From Acidimicrobiaceae bacterium (GTDB lineage Bacteria > Actinomycetota > Acidimicrobiia > Acidimicrobiales > RAAP-2), in contig JABEUQ010000023.1 in the NCBI GenBank assembly GCA_013044265.1, positions 1 through 39,006 of the forward strand: a stretch of 39,006 nt of DNA. The letters are read 5' to 3'. A program made the position numbers and the translations under genes. This document shows positions 26,147-35,035 of this stretch, piece by piece. Numbering within the stretch: position 1 is the stretch's first letter; each line of letters begins with the position of its first letter. The notes below the pieces were generated by a model. The model had not been told where the DNA came from, made no database searches, and was given only the letters and a program-made list of their open reading frames with translations.

Positions 26147-26746
26147 ATGGTGCCAACCCGTCCACAACGAACGCCATCAGACGACATCTTTCCGGGGGTG
26201 TTGAGCGCTGCCCTGGAACTGATGCTCGAAGAAGGCCCCGAGGGCTTAACGGTGCGGGCGTTGGCCCGACGCGCCGGTGTTGCGCCGATGTCGATCTACA
26301 ACCACTTCGATGGCAAGAATGGTGTCATTGACGCCATCATCATTGATGGCTTCACTCTCCTGGGCGAAAAAGCCGGCACCACCGAAACTGATGCGCGCGC
26401 GAACCTGATTGCGGGCTCGTGCGCGTACCGTGAATTTGCCCTCGAGTACCGTGCGCACTACACGACGATGTTTCTCCATCGATTCGTGGGGTACTCCCCG
26501 AGCCCCGAGACGGTAGCCATCGCGTTTCGGGGCTTTGAGATACTCGCCGGTCAAGTGCAGCGCTGCGAAGAAACGGGTATGTTCGTTGGCCGTTCGTACA
26601 TCGACGTGGCCCAGCAAGTCTGGGCAGCCGTGCACGGCTACGTCGCCCTAGAAATCCTCGGGATCAACTTCGCCTCGGACCGCGACCGGATCTTCTACGA
26701 ATTCATCGACGCCTTGATCAAAGGACTCGACGAACCCGCGAGTTAG
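26147..26746 (+). CDS. TetR-family transcriptional repressor
   Basis: A 199-residue protein. Residues about 13-60 form the TetR helix-turn-helix domain: AALELMLEEGPEGLTVRALARRAGVAPMSIYNHF, split here after EEG, with the recognition helix at MSIYNHFDGK. The remaining 140 residues are an all-helical ligand domain of the WHG type (AHYTTMFLHRF, QVWAAVHGYVALEI). It is divergent from the MFS exporter gene and probably represses it and itself through the palindrome just upstream. Only a few bases lie between the candidate -10 and the ATG. Its 3' end overlaps the convergent esterase gene by 4 nt. Confidence 0.92.
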   Translation: MVPTRPQRTPSDDIFPGVLSAALELMLEEGPEGLTVRALARRAGVAPMSIYNHFDGKNGVIDAIIIDGFTLLGEKAGTTETDARANLIAGSCAYREFALEYRAHYTTMFLHRFVGYSPSPETVAIAFRGFEILAGQVQRCEETGMFVGRSYIDVAQQVWAAVHGYVALEILGINFASDRDRIFYEFIDALIKGLDEPAS

Positions 26747-27669
26747 GCCGTCGCCACGTAGTGACTGAGGTGGGTCGCGACGTCGTCAACGATGTCCAGT
26801 GCGTCGGGGATGACGTGGCCCATGCGTAAGAAGCCGTGCAACATTCCTTCAGCTTCCAGGATTTGAACACGCACTCCGAAATGCTCGAGCAATCCAGCGT
26901 AGGCAATCGCCTCGTCGCGCAGCGGGTCGCACTCGGCCACGACCACGATGGCCGCCGGTGCGCCCGTCAGATCTTCGAAGAAGAGGGGGGTCACTCGAGG
27001 ATCAGTGTGGTCCTTCCACTGCCCCAGGTACTGCCCGTAGTCGTAGCGCAGATGATCAATCTCGAGAATGTACCCCGTGGCGTAACGGTGCGAGGAATCG
27101 GTCATCACCTCGGGTCCGAGTGTCGGATAAATCAACACTTGACCAGCGAGTGAGAGGTCGTGTCGAGTAGTGGTGGCGGCCACGGCAACCAGGGATGCCC
27201 CCGCCGAATCCCCCATCGCGATGAGTTTGGTACCTACCGAGGAGAAGTCCTCAATGTGGGCGTTCACGTAACGCAGGGAATCAATCGCGTCGTCGACGGC
27301 AGCCGGAAAAGGATGCTCGGGCGCCAAGCGATAGTCCACCGCCAAAAAGCGCATCGACGTGTCTCTGGCCAGACGCCGGCACAATGCCTCGTGAGTGTCG
27401 AGATCCCCAAAGACGAAGGATCCCCCGTGCAGGTACACCACCAGGGCGTCACCACGCTCCTGCTGTGGAACGTACAGTCGATAGCGCAAGTCGCGCCCAT
27501 CAAGGTTCAAAACACCGTCGCGTACTTCGGCCATTTCTTCCAAGGGCCCGCGCTGGCGCAGCGCACGTTCACGGTACTCCGCGCGACGTTCGACGGTCGA
27601 GAGTGACGAAGGATGCGCGACCGAGTCCGGTAGGGTCCTCAAATACTTTTCGTAGTCGGGGTGTATCAT
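26743..27669 (-). CDS. HSL-family alpha/beta hydrolase (esterase)
   Basis: A 308-residue protein of the hormone-sensitive lipase group. The oxyanion motif is H-G-G-S at 81-84 (usually HGGG). The nucleophile elbow is GDSAG with Ser155. The acid Asp248 lies in ECDPLRDEA, and the catalytic His278 in MLHGF. VDYRLAPEHPFPAAVDD is also family-typical. It probably hydrolyses short-chain esters in the cytoplasm. Its position beside the exporter and TetR pair could point to detoxification, but it is convergent with tetR and need not be part of that system. Confidence 0.9.
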   Translation of the reverse strand: MIHPDYEKYLRTLPDSVAHPSSLSTVERRAEYRERALRQRGPLEEMAEVRDGVLNLDGRDLRYRLYVPQQERGDALVVYLHGGSFVFGDLDTHEALCRRLARDTSMRFLAVDYRLAPEHPFPAAVDDAIDSLRYVNAHIEDFSSVGTKLIAMGDSAGASLVAVAATTTRHDLSLAGQVLIYPTLGPEVMTDSSHRYATGYILEIDHLRYDYGQYLGQWKDHTDPRVTPLFFEDLTGAPAAIVVVAECDPLRDEAIAYAGLLEHFGVRVQILEAEGMLHGFLRMGHVIPDALDIVDDVATHLSHYVATA

Positions 27670-27744
27670 CTGACCGCCTCGTTAGAGCGCCAGCCTAGAC
27701 AACTTCGCGGTCGCTAGCGCAGCATTCCCTTGCTCCGCGAGTAT

Positions 27745-28506
27745 TCACAGCACTTTAGAGAGAAAACTCCGCAACCGCTCAGTACGGGGATTCCCCAGTA
27801 CGTCCGCTGGAGGTCCCGACTCCTCAATCACGCCCTGGTCCAGAAAATACACACTATTGGCGACCTCACGGGCGAATCCCATCTCGTGAGTGACCACAAT
27901 CATGGTCATGCCACTCTTGGCCAGGTCACGCATGACATCAAGGACCTCACCCACTAATTCAGGGTCCAGTGCCGAAGTTGGCTCGTCGAATAACATCAAT
28001 CGCGGCTCCATCGCAAGGGCACGGGCGATGGCTACCCGCTGTTGTTGCCCCCCACTGAGCTGGGCGGGATAGTTCTTTTCTTTGGCGTCGAGACCAACGC
28101 GCGCGAGCAATTCTCGTGCCTTTTGCTTCGCAACCTCCTCCTTCGTGCCCTTGACCCTCATCTGGCCGATGGTCAGATTATCGAGAACCGTCAAGTGCTG
28201 AAAGAGATTGAACCGTTGGAACACCATGCCAATATTGGCGCGCTCCGCGCAGATCTGCTTATCCGATTGCTCGTACAGCTTTCCGTTGCGCAGTCGATAT
28301 CCCACCAATTCACCCTCAACGCGCAATTCACCGGCGTCATGCTTCTCCAAGTGATTGATGCAGCGTAAAAAGGTCGACTTCCCTGAGCCCGAGGGTCCAA
28401 TCAAGCACGTCACCTCGCCCTGTGCAACGACGAGGTCGACTCCCTTGAGCACGGTGATGTGTCCGTACCCTTTGGTGACACCACGCGCTTCTACCATGGC
28501 GGTCAC
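27745..28506 (-). CDS. Polar amino-acid ABC importer ATPase (GlnQ/HisP type)
   Basis: A 253-residue ATPase. Walker A is [15 protein letters not shown], the Q-loop contains [17 protein letters not shown], the signature is [16 protein letters not shown], Walker B is [14 protein letters not shown], and the switch is VVTHEMGFA. The FNLFQH loop and HLEKHD stretch are typical of the polar amino-acid uptake family. The GTG start overlaps the permease stop by 4 nt. An ATG three codons later is an alternative. It energises import together with the two upstream genes. Confidence 0.94.
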   Translation of the reverse strand: MTAMVEARGVTKGYGHITVLKGVDLVVAQGEVTCLIGPSGSGKSTFLRCINHLEKHDAGELRVEGELVGYRLRNGKLYEQSDKQICAERANIGMVFQRFNLFQHLTVLDNLTIGQMRVKGTKEEVAKQKARELLARVGLDAKEKNYPAQLSGGQQQRVAIARALAMEPRLMLFDEPTSALDPELVGEVLDVMRDLAKSGMTMIVVTHEMGFAREVANSVYFLDQGVIEESGPPADVLGNPRTERLRSFLSKVL

Positions 28507-29504
28507 GATGCCACCTCAGCGTGACCAAGGTAGCCGCGCACGGTCTTGAAATCTTGACGTAGTCGCTGAATCGGAGTCTTTGGCTGGGTCCGTAGAGCTC
28601 CACGCGCGAAATGCCGCTCCACGTAGAATTGGCCAATCGAGAGTACGGTCGTCATGAGCAAATACCACAATGACGCGGTGATAATCAGTCCGATGATCTT
28701 GTAGTTACCCGCGTAGATATTCTGCGCTGCTCCGAACAATTCCAGCACCGATATCGATGCCGCCAGCGAAGTCGTCTTGAGCATCGAGATCACCTCATTA
28801 CCCGTGGGCGGGATGATAACCCTCATCGCTTGGGGCAGCACCACAAGACGCAGCGTTTGTCCCTTGGTCATACCTAACGAAGTTGCCGCTTCGACTTGAC
28901 CTTCGTCGACCGAGATAATGCCCGCTCGTGCGATCTCGGCCATGTAGGCCGCTTCGTTGAGGCCCAGACCGAGAATCGCTGCGTAGATTCCCGAGATAAT
29001 CGTCGCGGGTTCGCTGAGGAAAGAAATCGGGAGGAATGGCAAACCGAGTGAAAATCTCGGGTAGAGCAGTCCGACATTGAACCAGAAAAACAACTGCACG
29101 TACACCGGCGTGCCTCGAAAGAACCAGGTGTACACCCACGCCGGTCCAGAGAGAAGACGATTGCTCGACAGCCTCATGATGGCGACACACACGCCAAGAA
29201 CAATGCCGATCACCATGGCGATCACTGTGAGTTCCAAGGTCAACAAGACGCCATGCAAAATCTCTGAGGAGAAGAACCAGTCGCGGACATCCTGCCAAGG
29301 GAAGCGTGACTTCATCTGCTCCCGACAGACCTGCTTACCCGCCGTCGTCACGCATGTCGATAAACCCGTAGGTATATAAGAAAAGAACAGCGTGCGCACC
29401 ACCATGGCGATGGCCACGACGACGACGAAGGCGCCAATCCATTGACCCACGTGGCGAACCGGGACAACTTCTAATTCGCCACCCTCTTGTGTCGACATCG
29501 CCAT
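28503..29504 (-). CDS. Polar amino-acid ABC importer permease (HisM/GlnP type)
   Basis: A 333-residue permease. The core has [18 protein letters not shown], the start of the His/Glu/Gln/Arg permease domain, and the EAA loop [24 protein letters not shown] (split after ISV), which docks to the ATPase. Before that core lies an extra N-terminal transmembrane helix (about 22-42) and a loop of about 45 residues with two Cys residues ten apart that could form an extracytoplasmic disulphide. It lies 21 bp after the binding-protein gene. Substrate is probably a polar or basic amino acid. Confidence 0.92.
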   Translation of the reverse strand: MAMSTQEGGELEVVPVRHVGQWIGAFVVVVAIAMVVRTLFFSYIPTGLSTCVTTAGKQVCREQMKSRFPWQDVRDWFFSSEILHGVLLTLELTVIAMVIGIVLGVCVAIMRLSSNRLLSGPAWVYTWFFRGTPVYVQLFFWFNVGLLYPRFSLGLPFLPISFLSEPATIISGIYAAILGLGLNEAAYMAEIARAGIISVDEGQVEAATSLGMTKGQTLRLVVLPQAMRVIIPPTGNEVISMLKTTSLAASISVLELFGAAQNIYAGNYKIIGLIITASLWYLLMTTVLSIGQFYVERHFARGALRTQPKTPIQRLRQDFKTVRGYLGHAEVAS

Positions 29505-29525
29505 CGCGATGAAATTTCGACTGGA

Positions 29526-30407
29526 CTACGACTTCGCGCCGTTAAGCACTACATTGGGGCCCGACACCGCTCCCGAGGTTACGCCCCACTTCTTCAGAAT
29601 TGCCGCATACGTTCCATTCGCAACGAGAGTCTTGGTGGCCGCCTGGATGGCTTTGGCCAACTGCAGACCGTTCGCTGTCTTCGCGGTGGCAATTCCGTAC
29701 GGGAACACGTTCACGGGCTTACCCGTCAACTTAAAGAGGCCCCGCGCCAACGACACGATGTAGCCAGCGACTTGACTGTCTACGAATCCAGCCACAGCCT
29801 GACCCGACTGCACGGCTGAGTTGGCTTCAGTCTGATTCGGGAATGAGAGCACGGTGACCTTCTTGCCACCCGAGCACTTCACCGCCTGCGCGTCGGTCTG
29901 CTCCGTCGTTCCCGTCTCCACAGCTACCTTCTGGCCACAGAAACTCTTGAGGCCGGTGAACACGAACTTGGAGGAATTCAAAACATAAACACCTTCACCA
30001 GCCTGAAAATAGTCAACGAAGTTGACTTGCTTCTCACGCGCCTTGGTATCGGTGAAGGAGGAATTACCGATTTGGTACCGACCGCCTTCGATACCACCGA
30101 TGATGTTGTCAAAGGTGACGTTATTCTCCTTGACCTTGACTCCAAGTGTCGAGGCAACCGCGTTGATAAAGTCCACGTCAAAGCCCACCATCGTGGAACC
30201 CTTCATCGACTCGTCCGGTGGATAGGTGGCATCGGTGGCAACCAACAAGGTGCTCGACTTATAGGCAGCGGGTACCAATTTCGCGTCAGCCGCGTTGTAC
30301 TTGCCTGTCATCGAACTCGCTCCTGCGGTCGTGATTGCGGTCGATGCGAGCAGCGAAGCAGCCCCCAAAACGACGAGCGTCGAACGCAAACGGTTAAATC
30401 GCTTCAT
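29526..30407 (-). CDS. Amino-acid ABC importer substrate-binding protein
   Basis: A 293-residue periplasmic-binding-protein type 2 fold. Residues 1-31 are a Sec signal peptide (basic KRFNRLRS, hydrophobic core, Ala-x-Ala type site near TTAGAS). LVATDATYPPDESM and GFDVDFINAVASTLGVKVK are the SBP_bac_3 start, and FVDYFQAGEGVYVLNSS is typical of the middle. There is no lipobox Cys, unlike most Gram-positive binding proteins. GGGGAGA lies upstream of the ATG. The only gene immediately before it is tRNA-Gly, 44 bp away, so its promoter either sits in that gap or the tRNA is co-transcribed. Confidence 0.92.
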   Translation of the reverse strand: MKRFNRLRSTLVVLGAASLLASTAITTAGASSMTGKYNAADAKLVPAAYKSSTLLVATDATYPPDESMKGSTMVGFDVDFINAVASTLGVKVKENNVTFDNIIGGIEGGRYQIGNSSFTDTKAREKQVNFVDYFQAGEGVYVLNSSKFVFTGLKSFCGQKVAVETGTTEQTDAQAVKCSGGKKVTVLSFPNQTEANSAVQSGQAVAGFVDSQVAGYIVSLARGLFKLTGKPVNVFPYGIATAKTANGLQLAKAIQAATKTLVANGTYAAILKKWGVTSGAVSGPNVVLNGAKS

Positions 30408-30451
30408 GATGTCTCCCCTAATTCATCGTGGTCACTGCAACTACAAACTGG

Positions 30452-30524
30452 AGCGGACGACCGGGCTCGAACCGGCGACCTCGACCTTGGCAAGGTCGCG
30501 CTCTACCAACTGAGCTACGTCCGC
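30452..30524 (-). tRNA. tRNA-Gly(GCC)
   Basis: The minus strand folds as a full cloverleaf: acceptor GCGGACG with CGTCCGC, D-arm GCTC-GAGC, anticodon stem CGACC-GGTCG with loop TTGCCAA (anticodon GCC), T-arm GCCGG-CCGGT (one G-T pair) with loop TTCGAAC, and discriminator T. Length is 73 nt with no intron. CCA is not encoded. It precedes the amino-acid importer operon on the same strand. Confidence 0.97.
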
Positions 30525-30603
30525 GTGGTCACCTAGTGTAGCCGATGCTCCAGGTCGGCGATATCAACCGTCATCAATATTTAACCTCCAATTCTTTGGA
30601 AAT

Positions 30604-31035
30604 CTATCTCCCGGTGCTGCCAAATCCGCCATCACCTCGCAGAGTTATGGGGAGCTCATCTACTTCTACGAACTCCATCGCCGCAGTAGCCAAGATCACC
30701 AGCTGCGCAATGCGGTCGCCCACGTTGACCGTGTAACTCTGCACTGGATCGAGGTTCACGAGGGCAACTCTTATCTCTCCTCGATACCCCGCATCGATGA
30801 GCCCGGGTGCGTTGGCACAGGTCACTCCGAATCGCGAAGCGAGTCCACTGCGTGGAAGAACGAAACCGGCGTGTCCTTCGGGGATGGCGATACTGAGACC
30901 CGTGGCCACCATCGCACGGGCTCCCGGAGCCAAGTGACAGCCCTCGACGGCCACGAGGTCACCGCCCGCATCGCCGGGGTGGCGCGGCGCGGGGAGGACG
31001 GCGTCGGGGTGCAGACGTCGAATCTGAATCTTCAT
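30604..31035 (-). CDS. dut: dUTPase (dUTP diphosphatase)
   Basis: About 143 residues with all five trimeric dUTPase motifs in order: DAGGDLVA, PRSGLASRFGV, the uracil-pocket stretch GLIDAGYRGEIRVALVN (catalytic Asp), DRIAQLVI, and the C-terminal RGDGGFGSTGR arm. It hydrolyses dUTP to dUMP and keeps uracil out of DNA. I prefer the ATG at 31035, 7 nt after a TAGTGT -10 box (leaderless). A GTG at 31044 with GAGGG upstream would add three residues. It is divergent from orn with only about 50 bp between the start codons. Confidence 0.94.
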   Translation of the reverse strand: MKIQIRRLHPDAVLPAPRHPGDAGGDLVAVEGCHLAPGARAMVATGLSIAIPEGHAGFVLPRSGLASRFGVTCANAPGLIDAGYRGEIRVALVNLDPVQSYTVNVGDRIAQLVILATAAMEFVEVDELPITLRGDGGFGSTGR

Positions 31036-31087
31036 GCTCGGCACACTAGCCCTCGAGATGTCGCGCCACCTTGGCTAGTCTCACAGG
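31036..31087. promoter_or_regulatory. Compact divergent dut/orn promoter
   Basis: TAGTGT (31048-31043, minus) lies 7 nt before the dut ATG, and TAGTCT (31076-31081, plus) lies 6 nt before the orn ATG. The two boxes form part of a mirrored ACTAGCC / GGCTAGT pair 27 bp apart. Both genes would then have leaderless transcripts. No good -35 boxes are visible. Confidence 0.55.
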
Positions 31088-31645
31088 ATGCTTGCTTGGA
31101 TGGACTTAGAAATGACCGGCCTCGAACCCCGTCGTCACGTGATCGTGGAAATCGCCACCATCATCACCGATGACGAGCTCAACGTTCTCGCTGAAGGACC
31201 GGACTTGGTGATCCACGCCACGTCCGAACAGTTATCTGAGATGGGCGATTTCGTCACCGAAATGCACACGAAGTCGGGCTTGTTACCAGCAATCTCTGCC
31301 TCGGGTGTCAGCGTGCGCGAAGCTGAAGTGGCGACGCTGGAATTCATGAAGGCTCACATTCTCGAAGCGCGCAGCGTGCCACTGTGTGGCAACTCCATTG
31401 GAACCGACCGCCGATTCCTCGAGGAGTACATGCCCGAACTCGAAAACTTCTTTCATTACCGCAACGTCGATGTCTCGACGATTAAGGAACTCGCACGACG
31501 CTGGCACCCCGACGTACTCAGCGCCCAGCCCGAGAAGAGTACGACGCACCGCGCACTCGATGACATCAGGGAGTCCATCGCCGAACTGGTGCATTATCGA
31601 TCGACTCTGTTCCCCCACCGTGACCCTGGAGTAAAGTCGGACTGA
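31088..31645 (+). CDS. orn: Oligoribonuclease
   Basis: A 185-residue DEDDh exonuclease. WMDLEMTGLEP holds the first Asp and Glu; EIATIITD, GNSIGTDRRFLEEYMPELE and the C-terminal STTHRALDDIRESI (catalytic His and Asp) complete the set. Orn degrades 2-5 nt RNAs to mononucleotides, including pGpG made when EAL enzymes cleave cyclic di-GMP; an EAL protein is encoded 5 kb downstream. The stop overlaps the acyl-CoA synthetase start by 1 nt, so the two genes form an operon. Confidence 0.95.
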   Translation: MLAWMDLEMTGLEPRRHVIVEIATIITDDELNVLAEGPDLVIHATSEQLSEMGDFVTEMHTKSGLLPAISASGVSVREAEVATLEFMKAHILEARSVPLCGNSIGTDRRFLEEYMPELENFFHYRNVDVSTIKELARRWHPDVLSAQPEKSTTHRALDDIRESIAELVHYRSTLFPHRDPGVKSD

Positions 31646-33390
31646 TGTCGCCTGACGCTCGCCCCCTTGAAGAGGTCCGTGCGCATCTCACTTCACCCGG
31701 ACAGCCCTACGAAACAGACATCGTCGACGTCGCAGGTGTACCGTTCACCACTTGGAAAAATGCTCCGACCAATCTGGTAGAAATCCTTCAGCAATCCTCA
31801 CGATTCGGCTCGCGCGACTTCATCGTTCACGAAGCTCAACGGGTTAGTTTCGCTGAACACTTCGTGCACGCGGCCACGATGGCTCATCGCTTGATCGAAC
31901 ACGGTATTACACCGGGCGACCGAGTAGCGATTGCCGCTCGCAATCTTCCACAAGGCATTGTCACCTTCTGGGGGGCTTTGGCGGCGGGCGCTATTGTCGC
32001 TCCGCTCAATGCATGGTGGACGAGTGAGGAACTGGCCTACGGTCTCAACGACTCCGGGGCCACCATCCTCGTCTTGGACGAGGAGCGACTCGCCCGACTG
32101 CGAAAGCAACTCAACAATCTCGAACACTTGCGTCACATCGTGGTCATCAGTGATGATCCGGAACACGACGCCGACCTCGGCAAGCCCCACGATCTCATCT
32201 CACTTCACGGCTACGTTGATTTCCTCGGCCCCGTTGATGCGCGAACCACCTTGCCCGCCATCGACATTGACCCCGAGGACGACGCGACACTCTTTTACAC
32301 CGCAGGCACCACGTCCAAGCCCAAGGGTGCCGTGGCCACGCACCGCAATTCGGTAGTGAGTGTGATGTCGTTGGGATTCGCAAACGAGTGCCGCGACCTC
32401 GCCGCTGGCGTTGACTACCGCGCCGCGCACGAGATCAGTTTGTTGAACATCCCTCTCTTTCACGTCACCGGCGCTCTCGCTGGTCTCGTCGCCCACACTG
32501 CCACGGGGGGGACCCTCCTCACCATGCGCCACTTTGACGCTGGACGGGCCCTCGCCCTGATCGAACGCGAACGCGCCACCACCATCGGCGGGGTACCAAC
32601 CATCGTCCAGCAGCTCCTCGCGCACCCCAACTTCGCCAAGTTCGATCTCTCGAGTGTGCGTTCGGTCTCCTACGGTGGAGCCCCCGTGCCCGAGAACCTG
32701 CCCGCGCGCATTCGAAGTGCCCTACCCCACGCGGTGGCGGCCAATGGCTACGGTCTCACCGAGACGTCGGCGCTCGTCGCACAGATCAGCGGCCAGCAGT
32801 ACTTAGACAACCCCGCCAGTTGCGGCGTCGCCGTACCAGTATGTGAAGTTGCCATCGTCCCAGAAAGCTTCGACGACGCGGAACCAACCGCCGAGTCGCG
32901 CTGCGCGACGGGTGAAGTGGGAGAACTCTGGATCAAGGGACCTAACGTAGTGCGCGGGTACTGGCACAAACCACAGGCGACTTCACAATGTTTCTCGCAC
33001 GGCTGGGTGCGCACCGGCGACATTGCCCGCCTCAACGAGGACGGGCTGCTCTTCATCGTCGATCGCTCCAAGGACATGATCATCCACCGCGGCGAGAACA
33101 TCTATCCCTCGGTAGTCGAGGCCGAGATTCTCGCACACCCCGCAGTGGCGGAGTGTGCGGTGATTGGTTTGCCCGACGAGCAAGATGGTGAAGAGGTCGT
33201 AGCGGTCATTGTCCTTCGCGAAGAAGGACTCGCTGAGATCGCCGAAATCGCGGCGTTCCTCAAACCCCGCGTGGCCGGCTTTGAGATGCCCTCTCGTTTC
33301 TACCTGCGCCCTTTCGCCCTGCCGCGCAATGCGCAACTCAAAGTCCTCAAGCGTGAGCTCCGCGAAGTCCTCGCCCACCAGAACTTCTAG
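31645..33390 (+). CDS. Acyl-CoA synthetase (AMP-forming, ANL superfamily)
   Basis: A 581-residue adenylate-forming ligase. The AMP motif LFYTAGTTSKPKGAV is at 216-230. NGYGLTETSA is the A5 motif. GWVRTGDIARLNEDG and the hinge VDRSKDMIIHRGENIYP are A7-A8. The C-terminal Lys (about 566) lies in LPRNAQLKVLKREL, where the usual Gly before Lys is Leu. It activates a carboxylic acid to acyl-CoA. The substrate cannot be told from sequence; medium- or long-chain fatty acid or an aromatic acid are all possible. The ATG overlaps the orn stop by 1 nt. Confidence 0.92.
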   Translation: MSPDARPLEEVRAHLTSPGQPYETDIVDVAGVPFTTWKNAPTNLVEILQQSSRFGSRDFIVHEAQRVSFAEHFVHAATMAHRLIEHGITPGDRVAIAARNLPQGIVTFWGALAAGAIVAPLNAWWTSEELAYGLNDSGATILVLDEERLARLRKQLNNLEHLRHIVVISDDPEHDADLGKPHDLISLHGYVDFLGPVDARTTLPAIDIDPEDDATLFYTAGTTSKPKGAVATHRNSVVSVMSLGFANECRDLAAGVDYRAAHEISLLNIPLFHVTGALAGLVAHTATGGTLLTMRHFDAGRALALIERERATTIGGVPTIVQQLLAHPNFAKFDLSSVRSVSYGGAPVPENLPARIRSALPHAVAANGYGLTETSALVAQISGQQYLDNPASCGVAVPVCEVAIVPESFDDAEPTAESRCATGEVGELWIKGPNVVRGYWHKPQATSQCFSHGWVRTGDIARLNEDGLLFIVDRSKDMIIHRGENIYPSVVEAEILAHPAVAECAVIGLPDEQDGEEVVAVIVLREEGLAEIAEIAAFLKPRVAGFEMPSRFYLRPFALPRNAQLKVLKRELREVLAHQNF

Positions 33391-33402
33391 GCCCGGACAG
33401 CA

Positions 33403-33441
33403 CAACGCCCGCCGCACCGACCAGCGGCGCGGCGGGCGTTG
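33403..33441. terminator. Bidirectional hairpin terminator between convergent genes
   Basis: Perfect 13-nt arms, CAACGCCCGCCGC (33403-33415) and GCGGCGGGCGTTG (33429-33441), with a 13-nt loop. It starts 12 nt after the acyl-CoA synthetase stop and ends 6 nt before the peroxiredoxin stop on the opposite strand. There is no T-run, common in high-GC actinobacteria. Confidence 0.85.
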
Positions 33442-33447
33442 AAGTGA

Positions 33448-34083
33448 CTACAGGTTGGGCTGGGGCGTGAGGCGCAAGTACGGCTTAATCTTCGTGAAGC
33501 CCTTAGGGAACTTCGTCGTGGCATCCTCGTCGCTCACCGCGTTAGAAATAATGACGTCACCGCCATTGGTCCAGTTGACCGGCGTCGCAACCTGGTAACC
33601 AGCCGAGAGTTGCAGAGAGTCAAGGACGCGAAGGACCTCATCTATATTACGGCCCGTCGAGGCCGGGTAAGTCAAGGTCAACTTGACCTTCTTGTCCGGT
33701 CCAATGATGAAGACGCTTCGCACGGTCAGCGTGTCGCTGGCATTGGGGTGAATCATGTCATAGAGGTCGGCGACCTTGTGATTCTCGTCACCAATCAATG
33801 GGAAATTGAGCTCAGCGCCCTGTGTCTCGCCGATGTCGGCCTTCCACTTGTTGTGCGAAGCCACGTCGTCAACCGAAAGACCAATAATCTTGGTGTTACG
33901 AGCGTCAAAGTCGGCCTTGCGCTTGGCAAAACCACCCAATTCGGTGGTGCACACCGGAGTGAAGTCGGCCGGATGAGAAAACAGGACGCACCAACTGTCG
34001 CCGAGCCACTCGTGGAAATTAATGGTTCCTTCGGTGGTCTCCGCGGTAAAGTCCGGGGCCACGTCGCCAAGGCGAATTGCCAT
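33448..34083 (-). CDS. 1-Cys peroxiredoxin (Prx6/AhpC-TSA family)
   Basis: A 211-residue protein. The peroxidatic Cys45 lies in HPADFTPVCTTELG, the Prx6-type motif. PLIGDENHKVADLYDMI and TVRSVFIIGPDKKVKL are conserved. The long C-terminal part (about 150-211), with TPVNWTNGGDVII and a YLRLTPQP end, is typical of the Prx6 subfamily. It reduces hydrogen and organic peroxides. AAGGAGC lies 7 nt before the ATG. The transcript is a single gene ending at the hairpin above. Confidence 0.95.
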   Translation of the reverse strand: MAIRLGDVAPDFTAETTEGTINFHEWLGDSWCVLFSHPADFTPVCTTELGGFAKRKADFDARNTKIIGLSVDDVASHNKWKADIGETQGAELNFPLIGDENHKVADLYDMIHPNASDTLTVRSVFIIGPDKKVKLTLTYPASTGRNIDEVLRVLDSLQLSAGYQVATPVNWTNGGDVIISNAVSDEDATTKFPKGFTKIKPYLRLTPQPNL

Positions 34084-34223
34084 GTTTTGCTCCTTGTATG
34101 AACGATGCCAGTCCCTCGACTGAACTGCTCCAGTCTACAGGGCGAAAAATATTTCCTCGAAATCTCAACTCGAATTGAACGTTAATGACTCGCGCCAATC
34201 GTGATCTCTGAGAAACTGTTGGT

Positions 34224-34907
34224 ATGGAAGACTCCCCTGTCGTCGCGGCCTTCGATCTCGACGGCACTCTGACCGAGGGCGGGAGCGTCTTTCACTGGTT
34301 GCGTTTCGTCGCGGGCGACTCCACCGTCGCGCGCGCCGCGTTGCCCCTAATGGGACCGCTCATCGTCGGAGCGATCCGTTCTGGCCACTGGGCCGATTCC
34401 GCCAAAGAACGTCTTTTTCGCGCCGTGCTCGCTGGACGCGACGTCGATGAAGTCACCGCTGCTTCGCGCGAATTCATCCTGCACCACCTCTCCGAGGAAG
34501 GCCGTCCGCAAGTGCTGGCACGCCTGAACTGGCATCGAGAGCAAGGCCACGATGTCGTTCTCGTCTCGGCATCGCCACAGATATACGTCGACATCCTCGT
34601 CGCGGAATTCAAGATCACCGGTGGCCTCGGCACTCGCCTCGCTGTCGACACTCGAGGTAAGTTGACGGGAAGTTACCTCGGCAAAAACTGTCGCGGCACT
34701 GAGAAGATGCGCCGACTGAATGAATGGATCTCCTCACGCCACTACGACATCGATCCGGTGATCTTCGCGTACGGTAACTCTCGTGGTGACCGTCGCCTAC
34801 TCGCGGGGGCCACGCACCCCTTCGATGCCGGCAAAATGGGTCGCTGGGGCGCGCTGCGCGCCTACCCACGACTCAGCGAAGAGATCCATCCTCGGCGCGA
34901 GGACTGA
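34224..34907 (+). CDS. HAD-IB family phosphatase (SerB-like)
   Basis: A 227-residue HAD hydrolase. Motif I is AFDLDGTLTEG with nucleophile Asp11 and acid Asp13. Motif II is VLVSASPQIYVDILV. The loop-4 motif reads YGNSRGDRRLL where YGDSxxD is usual, so the first acidic residue is Asn and the second Asp is kept. An all-helical cap (about 25-95) follows motif I. It belongs to the subgroup often annotated as HAD-IB hydrolase that acts on phosphoserine-like or lipid phosphates. It is divergent from the peroxiredoxin gene. Confidence 0.85.
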   Translation: MEDSPVVAAFDLDGTLTEGGSVFHWLRFVAGDSTVARAALPLMGPLIVGAIRSGHWADSAKERLFRAVLAGRDVDEVTAASREFILHHLSEEGRPQVLARLNWHREQGHDVVLVSASPQIYVDILVAEFKITGGLGTRLAVDTRGKLTGSYLGKNCRGTEKMRRLNEWISSRHYDIDPVIFAYGNSRGDRRLLAGATHPFDAGKMGRWGALRAYPRLSEEIHPRRED

Positions 34908-34965
34908 ACACTGCCACGTCCACTGTGATGATGTGGATGATCCAGTTTCTCAATATTCGAACCCC

Positions 34966-34994
34966 CTTCGGCAAACTCGGGACACAAGGGGGCG
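34966..34994 (-). repeat. Left arm of the inverted repeat flanking the tnpB remnant
   Basis: The minus-strand sequence of this stretch matches the plus strand at 36131-36159 at 26 of 29 positions, including TGTGTCCCGAGTT and GCCGAAG. Weaker similarity extends outwards and inwards for about 70 bp in total without a gap. It lies 41 bp beyond the tnpB stop. Confidence 0.75.
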
Positions 34995-35035
34995 CGATAA
35001 ATACGCCCTACTGGATGTCCTTGCCGAAGTATCTC

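Noticed and set aside
30295-30513. Short plus-strand protein ending in TGLEPATSTLARSRS
   Set aside because: This is the well-known artefact of translating the complement of a tRNA gene; tRNA-Gly accounts for it.
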